Shown here: positions 1-6,118 of the stretch, in pieces
Layout of the letters: the number at the start of each line of letters is the position of its first letter
How positions within the stretch are numbered: the first letter of the stretch is position 1
Assembly (NCBI GenBank): GCA_030592145.1
Contig: JAUVKJ010000045.1
Location: 1-9,641 of the forward strand
DNA: 9,641 bases
Source of the DNA: Bacteroides sp.
GTDB taxonomy: Bacteria > Bacteroidota > Bacteroidia > Bacteroidales > SM23-62
Reading direction: 5' to 3'
Notes under the pieces: generated by a model
The model's database searches: none
Seen by the model: only the letters and a program-made list of their open reading frames with translations
Told to the model about the DNA's origin: nothing
Made by a program: the position numbers and the translations under genes

Positions 1-204
1 GTTGAGGAAGCCCGGAAAGTAGACGGGGTAATAGGATCGAGAATGACCGGAGCCGGGTTCGGCGGGTGTACCGTGAGCCTGGTGCGCAAAGATGCAGTGG
101 ACCGTCTTTTCACTGAGGTGGGATCTGCCTACCATGCACGAACGGGACTGAAACCCGATTTTTACATCGGGGAGGTCTGTGACGGCGCCCGGGAACTGCT
201 TTAA
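1..204 (+). CDS. galK: Galactokinase, C-terminal fragment (5' end outside window)
   Basis: The first reading frame is open from base 1 to a TAA at 202-204 and gives the last 67 residues of a GHMP-family kinase. The stretch GSRMTGAGFGGCTVSLV is the conserved C-terminal glycine-rich motif of galactokinases, and the ending with PDFYIGEVCDGARELL fits the family's end. Galactokinase phosphorylates alpha-D-galactose at C1 with ATP in the cytoplasm, the first committed Leloir step. Only about one sixth of a usual protein of roughly 380-390 residues is present, so the sugar-binding and ATP-binding N-terminal motifs cannot be checked. The ppk2 gene follows after 11 bp on the same strand and is probably co-transcribed. 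Another GHMP kinase is possible, but the AGFGGC motif favours GalK. Confidence 0.88.
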   Translation, partial: VEEARKVDGVIGSRMTGAGFGGCTVSLVRKDAVDRLFTEVGSAYHARTGLKPDFYIGEVCDGARELL

Positions 205-215
205 AATCCTTCACT

Positions 216-1034
216 ATGAGCCATAAAGACAACAATAAAAAGAAGCATCAGAAAAATCATAAAAAGCTTGACAAGGAGTTTTACTTCGGAGAACTTGAAC
301 GCCTGCAGGTAGAGCTGGTCAAGATGCACGAGTGGGTTAAGGAAAAAAGCCTGAGGATCGTTGTCGTATATGAAGGAAGGGATGCCGCCGGCAAAGGTGG
401 TGTGATCAAGAGGATCACGCAGCGACTCAATCCAAGGGTATGCCGGGTGGTTGCCCTGGGTGTACCGACGGAAAAGGAAAAAACCCAGTGGTATTTTCAG
501 AGATTTGTACCACATCTGCCGGCTGCCGGCGAGATTGTCCTGTTTGACCGAAGCTGGTATAACCGGGCCGGGGTCGAGAGGGTAATGGAATTCTGTACGG
601 AAGATGAGTACTGGGACTTCCTGAGGTCCTGCCCGCGTTTCGAGGAAATGCTCATCCACTCGGGGATCATCCTGATCAAGTACTGGTTCTCGGTAAGCGA
701 TGAGGAGCAGGAAAAAAGGTTCAGGGAGAGAATAGGGGATCCTTCCAAGAACTGGAAATTCAGCAGGATGGACCTGAATTCCCGCAGCCGCTGGGTGGAA
801 TACTCAAAGGCCAAGGACGAGATGTTTGCCTATACCGACACGAAGGTTTCCCCCTGGTGGGTTGTGGAAGCCGATGATAAAAGAAGGGCCCGCCTGAATT
901 GCATTCATCACCTGCTGAGCATGATTCCCTACAAGGAAGTCAAACGCGAAAAGATCAAATTACCCCCCATCAACATGGAAGGATACATCAGGCCTCCCAT
1001 TTCCGAACAGACTTTTATACCGGAGGTTTACTGA
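216..1034 (+). CDS. ppk2: Polyphosphate kinase 2 (PPK2) family protein
   Basis: This 272-residue protein is a P-loop polyphosphate-nucleotide phosphotransferase. PPK2 enzymes move phosphate between inorganic polyphosphate and nucleoside di- or monophosphates in the cytoplasm, often in the NTP-making direction. Visible motifs are a Walker A loop GRDAAGKGG (54-62), the family's GVPTEKEKTQWYFQRF segment (about 82-97), a Walker B region ending in DRSWYNR (111-117) and a lid segment with SRMDLNSRSRW (183-193). A single PPK2 domain of this length, with a C-terminal IPPISE-like tail, resembles class I enzymes; the preferred nucleotide is not evident. The first 20 residues are strongly basic (8 Lys, 3 His) and probably disordered, and may contact polyphosphate. 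The ATG at 216 is taken because it is the first in frame after the galK stop and keeps the basic tail. The gene probably shares a transcript with galK, and no clear hairpin terminator follows before the convergent neighbour. Confidence 0.93.
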   Translation: MSHKDNNKKKHQKNHKKLDKEFYFGELERLQVELVKMHEWVKEKSLRIVVVYEGRDAAGKGGVIKRITQRLNPRVCRVVALGVPTEKEKTQWYFQRFVPHLPAAGEIVLFDRSWYNRAGVERVMEFCTEDEYWDFLRSCPRFEEMLIHSGIILIKYWFSVSDEEQEKRFRERIGDPSKNWKFSRMDLNSRSRWVEYSKAKDEMFAYTDTKVSPWWVVEADDKRRARLNCIHHLLSMIPYKEVKREKIKLPPINMEGYIRPPISEQTFIPEVY

Positions 1035-1054
1035 GAAGTTGAGTCCGGAGTTTG

Positions 1055-2434
1055 CTACTTCAACATCTTCACTGCTTCTGTAGTAGTATAATACTTTGCA
1101 AGCATATTTGCTATCTCTCTTTCGGGAATTTGTCCCTCTTTCATGTATTTCAGGAACTGGTTTGTTACCTGGGTAAAATGAGCCTCGTGTCCGATTCTGT
1201 ATTTTTCAGGAACATTCAGTCGCCAATATCCGGCATCTGTCATCTCAGCTGTAATGCCCGGATAATCTTCACAAAGGGTTTTATTGATGAAAAGAGCTAT
1301 GTTTTCTTCCAGTAATCCGGTATTTTTCTTATCGACGGAATTGATGTAGAGTGTAGGTTTGTATCCTTCTTCTTTTCCCTGCTTTATTATCAGTTCAGAC
1401 AGTGTACCACGCATAATCGAGAAGTGCGTATCACCACCTCCTTCGGGAGCTATAAATTTCCACTCAATAGAAATCCGGGCATGTATACCCTTCAGTTTAT
1501 AACTAACTGAATTATTAGCTATTACCTTAAGTGTCTCATCTTCAACGTATTTTTCAAGGTATAAGGGATAATTCTCAAGCCCTGTTACGCTTTTGAATTG
1601 TTCCCTGGAGAGATTGGTTGTCCAACGCTTAACATCCAGAATTTCAATATCCTTTTTATAGTCGAGGATATCTCCGGGAAATGCCTCCCATTGGATCATA
1701 TCCACCAGATGGGTACCCACATCTGCGATCGCTTCTCCTTGCTGCTCCACATCAAAAAACCAGGGTGGTCTTTGTAAGGGTATTCCCGATATAATCTTAG
1801 AAAAATGATGAACACTCTCTTTTGTTATAGCAGGTTCTTCTTCTGATCCATCCTGAAGGATACCAAATATTTCTTCCTGCTGAGAAAATGTTTTCTGTAA
1901 TATCGTTGTGATTTCAAATCGCTCTGTCATAATATCATAAAGAAGCACTCCATTCTCCTTTGCCAGACTGAAAGCATCCTTTAATAAAGTGAAATCCGAA
2001 GGCGTAATAGCCATTGGTTTATCAGATAATACATTCAATCCGTTTTTGATGCATTCATGGATATATTCTGTTTTATTCCTGTTGTTTCCAGCCAGTATAA
2101 CCAGGTTACCCGGTTTCTGATCGAGCATCTTCCGGAAAAAGTCCTCTCCCAGATACACATTTTCTTTCCATCCTGTCGGATTTTCACTCCTTGAATTATA
2201 GGATTTTATTCTGGAAAGGTAATTGTGTACTTCAGGTCCGTCAGTAGCATACACAAAGAACTGGCTATCGACCTGAGGATACATGTATTTCTGTACCAGG
2301 GAAGCATGAAAATGCCCGGGAGCAACAATCATAGTAGTTATCATATCCGCATTCTCCGTTGATGAAGGTTTCTGTTTACAACTTATCAAAAGTAACAGAC
2401 TAATTAAAACAAATAAGAATTTTCTGTTATGCAT
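1055..2434 (-). CDS. Lipoprotein Gfo/Idh/MocA-like putative oxidoreductase with atypical nucleotide loop
   Basis: This 459-residue protein begins with a lipoprotein signal: a basic start, a leucine-rich core and a lipobox LISC with the acylated cysteine at C19. That supports the ATG at 2434 over the internal Met31. The body resembles Gfo/Idh/MocA dehydrogenases. It has a DKP version of the EKP motif (138-140), which usually holds the cofactor-proximal lysine, and DVGTHLVD (238-245), matching the family's DxGxHxxD active-site helix. The expected GxGxxG/A loop after the first beta strand is replaced by APGHFHASL (38-46), so classical NAD(P) binding is uncertain. It best fits the Bacteroidota group carrying a 'putative oxidoreductase C-terminal' domain (PF16490 from memory). 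Residues after C19 (KQKPSS) lack the acidic signal known for surface lipoproteins in some Bacteroidota, so a periplasm-facing location is inferred. It is the last gene of its operon, 2 bp after the Tat-exported relative. Substrate unknown. Confidence 0.85.
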   Translation of the reverse strand: MHNRKFLFVLISLLLLISCKQKPSSTENADMITTMIVAPGHFHASLVQKYMYPQVDSQFFVYATDGPEVHNYLSRIKSYNSRSENPTGWKENVYLGEDFFRKMLDQKPGNLVILAGNNRNKTEYIHECIKNGLNVLSDKPMAITPSDFTLLKDAFSLAKENGVLLYDIMTERFEITTILQKTFSQQEEIFGILQDGSEEEPAITKESVHHFSKIISGIPLQRPPWFFDVEQQGEAIADVGTHLVDMIQWEAFPGDILDYKKDIEILDVKRWTTNLSREQFKSVTGLENYPLYLEKYVEDETLKVIANNSVSYKLKGIHARISIEWKFIAPEGGGDTHFSIMRGTLSELIIKQGKEEGYKPTLYINSVDKKNTGLLEENIALFINKTLCEDYPGITAEMTDAGYWRLNVPEKYRIGHEAHFTQVTNQFLKYMKEGQIPEREIANMLAKYYTTTEAVKMLK

Positions 2435-2436
2435 AG

Positions 2437-3813
2437 TTATAGTTTTAAATGATTCAATCCATATGGTTTTCGATTGGGCCGGCTTAGCATGCTGTTCGCT
2501 TCTTCATTATTCAGGAATTTCTCAGCTTTTGGATCATACTTAAGCCTGCCCGGTATTTTCATTGCAATGTGACTGATCAGACAGGTACTGCAGGCACGGT
2601 GCCCGGGTTCAACGGGCGAGATGGGTTCCTCGCCTGATTGAATACAATCGAGCCAGTCAGCATGTTGTTCTTCACTCTTATACAAATGTATTTCATTTTC
2701 CTTAATCACAGATTTAAGGATAGCAGGATCACTGGCATCCAGTGCTTTGCTACTCTCTTCCATGGTTACCGGATCGCTTGCTGTAGCCTGGTAACTGCCC
2801 CTGGAAACAAAGATCCAGCCTTCCGTTCCGATGTACCGGATCCCATTGGGATAACCACCGCTTATCAGCATCTCTACACCATTATCAAACATTGCCTTAA
2901 CCATGAAATCACCATGTACATTCCACAGACCCGCTCTGGGGAATTGTGCCAGTGCTTCTATTTCCACCGGATTCGAATACTCGGTGTCCAGACCCCAGTT
3001 GGCTGAATCAATATGGTGCTGGCCCCATCCTGTGATCATTCCGGACCCAAACTGTTCACAGCGTAACCATCCCGGACGACTGTAATCATGTTGAGGATGT
3101 ACGCGAATTTCGGTATAATACACTTCGGGAGTGGATCCCAGCCACATATCATAATTCAGGTTACCGGGAACCGGCATCTCTTTCGCTTCAGGACCAGGGG
3201 GATCACCAGGAAGACCTATTTTCACTGTATGGATCTTCCCTATACGTCCATTTCTCACCAATTCAGCTGCAATCCGGAATTGAGGTGATGACCTTTGCTG
3301 GGTACCCATTTGAAGTATTACTCCTTTTTCCTGTACAATATTACTGAGTACTCTTCCCTCCTGAACTGTTAAGGAAGTTGGTTTCTGAAGATATATATCC
3401 TTCCCTGCCAGTGCTGCTTCTACAGCTACCCGGGCATGCCAGTGATCCGGTGTGCTGATGACCACTGCATCAATATCTTTATTTAAGAGCATTTCCCGGT
3501 AATCTGCATACATTTCAGCATTCAGGAATTTCTTCTTTGTCGATTTTTTCGCATAAAATTCATCCACCAATTGCTTCCCTTCCCTCATCCTTTTTGAGTC
3601 CACATCACTAACTGCTATTACACGGGCAATATCATTTTTCATTGTTTCTGGCAGGTCATGACTACGGGCAATCCGTCCGCACCCAATCTGGCCTATATGA
3701 ATCTTGTTGCCTGGTGCATTTTTGCCAAAGACAGTAGAGGGAACAATGGTCGGAATGATTATCCCTCCCGTAATTCCCGATACAGTTGTTTTAATAAAAT
3801 TACGTCTTTTCAT
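2437..3813 (-). CDS. Tat-exported Gfo/Idh/MocA family oxidoreductase
   Basis: This 458-residue protein starts with MKRRNFIK and a hydrophobic stretch to about residue 30, a twin-arginine (Tat) signal that exports folded, cofactor-loaded enzymes. A Rossmann domain follows with the glycine loop GCGRIA (44-49) and SDVD (69-72) at the end of the second strand. Further on are TPDHWH (121-126) and QKP (143-145), a variant of the EKP motif with its catalytic-type lysine K144. The GWGQHHIDSANWGLD stretch is the family's conserved GxHxxD region. The C-terminus around LSRPNRKPYGL is typical of the long secreted family members in Bacteroidota and Planctomycetota. Known members oxidise or reduce sugars, cyclitols or glycosides with tightly bound NAD(P); some cleave glycosides through a 3-keto intermediate. 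It lies 23 bp after the DUF6807 gene and 2 bp before a second, divergent relative, suggesting the pair acts on the same or successive substrates. The substrate is not evident. Confidence 0.92.
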   Translation of the reverse strand: MKRRNFIKTTVSGITGGIIIPTIVPSTVFGKNAPGNKIHIGQIGCGRIARSHDLPETMKNDIARVIAVSDVDSKRMREGKQLVDEFYAKKSTKKKFLNAEMYADYREMLLNKDIDAVVISTPDHWHARVAVEAALAGKDIYLQKPTSLTVQEGRVLSNIVQEKGVILQMGTQQRSSPQFRIAAELVRNGRIGKIHTVKIGLPGDPPGPEAKEMPVPGNLNYDMWLGSTPEVYYTEIRVHPQHDYSRPGWLRCEQFGSGMITGWGQHHIDSANWGLDTEYSNPVEIEALAQFPRAGLWNVHGDFMVKAMFDNGVEMLISGGYPNGIRYIGTEGWIFVSRGSYQATASDPVTMEESSKALDASDPAILKSVIKENEIHLYKSEEQHADWLDCIQSGEEPISPVEPGHRACSTCLISHIAMKIPGRLKYDPKAEKFLNNEEANSMLSRPNRKPYGLNHLKL

Positions 3814-3836
3814 ATGGATATGTTTTTACTAAATCC

Positions 3837-5081
3837 TTAAAGCCGGACCACCGCCGGAGGCCTCGCAAATCCGTTCCAATACATTTCGGCATCTTCAGCA
3901 GTCATCTCTCCGTCAAATACTATCATCCTGTACCGGAGAGAATATTCCTTGCCCTGCAGGATATCCCAACTCTTATAGCGGATGGGACAAAACTCAAAGA
4001 ACATTTGTCCTTCATTTGTATCTAAAGGCCATACCCGCATAGGTTCAGGGTGTTCCCGGTTAAACGGATGACTCAAAAACAGAATCCCTGATCTTCCTTC
4101 AGGAACCGATGATACACCTTCAACGATACACCACCTGGCGCGTGAGCCATCAGCATCTTCACGTTGTTTGCCCTCTGAAGTTAATACTGAGCAAGTTTCT
4201 TTTCTCCATTTTTCAGTAGCACGAAATCCAAGCCCTCCTCCATAGCGGTAGGCTTCAAAATGAATTGTGTCTTCGATAGCACTGCTCAACAGCGTACGGA
4301 AATCAATAATGTACCGGTTATCCCTATCCGAGGTATTCCAATACCGGATATCCCATGTTTCATTGATGGCAACCCGGCCGGGTTCTGAAGCTCCAAAATC
4401 GATATGCTCCTGGTGAACCCTGAATCCTCCGAACAGATTTCCCTCAGTCGTGGACAACAAACCTGCGAATCGAACAGTCCCCTCTCCTTTTGCAAGATTC
4501 CAGAAGTCTATTGCTCTTCCGTTAATACGGGTTAAGGTGTATGGATTCCATATTCCATAATGATGATAATGATCCGGAGGCTGAATACGTGTCAGCTTCT
4601 CACCCCCCGGTGACCAAACAGGATGAAGATAAGCTGATCGCCGGTAAATTTCATCAATACCTTCCGGCGGGAGTTTTTCTGTAAGTCTGTAACATAAAAT
4701 ATTTCTGCCGCCGTCTGTCACTTTAAGTTCGTCCCGGCTCCGGTAAATCTGAATTTGCCAGACATGTTTTTCCAACGTATCCCTGATGACAGCATACGAC
4801 CTTGTTTCTCCCGGTTCGAATTTACCATTGATGATAAACCACATAAGCGGTCTGTCACCAGATTCAATCTGACAGGCCACTGAAATTAATCTGCCATTTA
4901 CATTTTCAAATAATGCCAGGTTTTCTGATAATGCCGGAGATAAAGGGCTCAGATCAACCTCAACCGGGCAATCCAGGTATGCATAATCACCGGCGCTCAC
5001 CTGGAATCGCAACATTCCTTGCTGTGCCCCAGCAATTTGATTTAACAGTACAAATAACGCAATCAGCAATTTCTTATTCAT
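3837..5081 (-). CDS. Exported DUF6807 ('PmoA-like') family protein
   Basis: This 414-residue protein carries a Sec signal peptide: MNKK, a hydrophobic core, and an AGA-Q cleavage site predicted after residue 19. A beta-rich body follows, with HPVWSPGGEKLTR (153-165) and PPDHYHHYGIW (168-178); this histidine cluster is the hallmark of DUF6807. Databases often label the family 'methane oxygenase PmoA', but the protein is soluble and exported and shows none of the membrane spans of PmoA, so that name should be ignored. Relatives commonly sit beside Gfo/Idh/MocA oxidoreductases and sugar-active enzymes, so a role in processing carbohydrates or glycosides is inferred; the reaction is unknown to me. 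The H171/H173/H174 cluster could bind a metal or act in catalysis. The start codon lies in an ATGA overlap with the upstream stop, implying translational coupling to the URO-D-fold gene. Confidence 0.85.
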   Translation of the reverse strand: MNKKLLIALFVLLNQIAGAQQGMLRFQVSAGDYAYLDCPVEVDLSPLSPALSENLALFENVNGRLISVACQIESGDRPLMWFIINGKFEPGETRSYAVIRDTLEKHVWQIQIYRSRDELKVTDGGRNILCYRLTEKLPPEGIDEIYRRSAYLHPVWSPGGEKLTRIQPPDHYHHYGIWNPYTLTRINGRAIDFWNLAKGEGTVRFAGLLSTTEGNLFGGFRVHQEHIDFGASEPGRVAINETWDIRYWNTSDRDNRYIIDFRTLLSSAIEDTIHFEAYRYGGGLGFRATEKWRKETCSVLTSEGKQREDADGSRARWCIVEGVSSVPEGRSGILFLSHPFNREHPEPMRVWPLDTNEGQMFFEFCPIRYKSWDILQGKEYSLRYRMIVFDGEMTAEDAEMYWNGFARPPAVVRL

Positions 5082-6109
5082 AAATTATGAATTGTTTCCA
5101 AAAAAGCATTAATATTTTCAGTTGACACATCCGGTGGCATCCCTCCTCCGCATGACCAAATGATCCTTTGTTTATCAAGTGTAAATTTAACCATCTCCAT
5201 CGTTTTCTCACTAACTTCTTCAGGTGTTCCTGATGCCAGTACATCGCGTGGGGGAAGGTTGCCAAGTAAAACAACCTCAGGGCCTGCTAATTCACGTATC
5301 TCATTGATGCTGTGCTCAAAACTAAAATTGTACAGGTTTACCCCCATCTCTCTTATAAATGGAGTACTGACCAGGCCATTGGCATCATTGTGAAAAAATC
5401 TGATTTTTGTATCAAATGCCTGAAAAATCTCTTTTATATATGGCACAGCAAATGTTTTACATTCCGCTTCAGCAATGAAACCAACAATATCATCCAGCAA
5501 AAAAATTCCTTCAATGCCGGGGAAAACCTCTTTTTGGTAGCGTAGCCAGCTGACTGAAAAATCTGTAATTGTCCGCATCAGCTTATGAATATCATCTGGT
5601 TGCAGCAATATTCCCGTCATCAACTCTGATGTTCCCATCAGAAAAGAGGCAATGTTCAATGGTCCGCGAGCAATGGCAAATTTGATTTCATGACCCATGT
5701 TCTTGATCTCAGGTTCCATTGATTTAAGTCGCTGGATAATAAAAGGCAGCAGTCCGTCTGAAGTTGGATCAGGGATCCGGATATCTTTTATTTGGGAAAG
5801 ATCCGCAATCACCCGGTCTGCATGAGGAAGCTGGATCGCATTCCAGATACATTTTGCCCCAAAAGCTGAGGGTTCGGTACACATGCCGTATTCTGACCAG
5901 AATCCCGGGAAAAAAATAGTATCAGGAAATGTTTCAATTGCTTTCCTGTTTGCTTCAATCCAGTTTCTTTCAGAAGCATAATACTCAATATTGCTTATTC
6001 CATACCACCCCGGAAGCCACGGACTATCTATTATGAAGCCTGTCACAGGTTTTTCCGCTGCATTTCCGGACACTAAACCGGTAATTATCTGCCATTGTTT
6101 GTTTGTCAT
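5078..6109 (-). CDS. Uroporphyrinogen-decarboxylase-fold protein, possible methyltransferase, atypical metal site
   Basis: This 343-residue cytoplasmic-type protein has no signal peptide or membrane segment. It resembles the URO-D superfamily, which includes HemE and the corrinoid-dependent methyltransferases MtaA, MtbA and CmuA. The C-terminal half shows the family pattern: FFHNDANG (238-245), then MGVNLYNF (255-262), LLGNLPPRDVL (281-291), and a final CGGGMPPDVSTENI (320-333), the usual glycine-rich PP-ENI motif. Methyltransferases of the family normally carry His-x-Cys as zinc ligands at the first site; here it is H240-N-D242, so zinc may be bound differently or be absent. The N-terminal arginine motif of true HemE is missing. 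No corrinoid protein is encoded in the window. The ATG is 9 bp downstream of the peptidase stop, and the stop overlaps the next start by ATGA. Probably a lyase, decarboxylase or methyltransferase acting on an imported product; its exact function is unknown. Confidence 0.82.
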   Translation of the reverse strand: MTNKQWQIITGLVSGNAAEKPVTGFIIDSPWLPGWYGISNIEYYASERNWIEANRKAIETFPDTIFFPGFWSEYGMCTEPSAFGAKCIWNAIQLPHADRVIADLSQIKDIRIPDPTSDGLLPFIIQRLKSMEPEIKNMGHEIKFAIARGPLNIASFLMGTSELMTGILLQPDDIHKLMRTITDFSVSWLRYQKEVFPGIEGIFLLDDIVGFIAEAECKTFAVPYIKEIFQAFDTKIRFFHNDANGLVSTPFIREMGVNLYNFSFEHSINEIRELAGPEVVLLGNLPPRDVLASGTPEEVSEKTMEMVKFTLDKQRIIWSCGGGMPPDVSTENINAFLETIHNL

Positions 6110-6118
6110 ATTTAAATA

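Noticed and set aside
1020..1064. Bidirectional terminator between the convergent genes
   Set aside because: Only weak 5-bp pairings (for example CCGGA/TCCGG with a 19-base loop) and a direct CCGGAG repeat are present; no stable stem with a T-run.
1052..1315. Open frame on the + strand, 87 residues
   Set aside because: It lies wholly antisense to the C-terminal end of a clear oxidoreductase gene and resembles no known protein. The same applies to other antisense frames such as 6122-6382, 6216-6641, 8422-8691 and 9092-9532.
1055..2434. Decayed pseudogene because of the missing glycine loop
   Set aside because: The frame is intact over 459 codons, with a good lipobox, DKP and DxGxHxxD motifs, and tight operon spacing.
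3837..5081. Particulate methane monooxygenase subunit PmoA
   Set aside because: The protein is exported and soluble with a Sec signal and no set of membrane helices; the PmoA name for this family is an annotation artefact.
5078..6109. hemE, haem-biosynthetic uroporphyrinogen decarboxylase
   Set aside because: The conserved N-terminal arginine motif of HemE is missing and the genes around it are not for tetrapyrrole synthesis; only the fold is shared.
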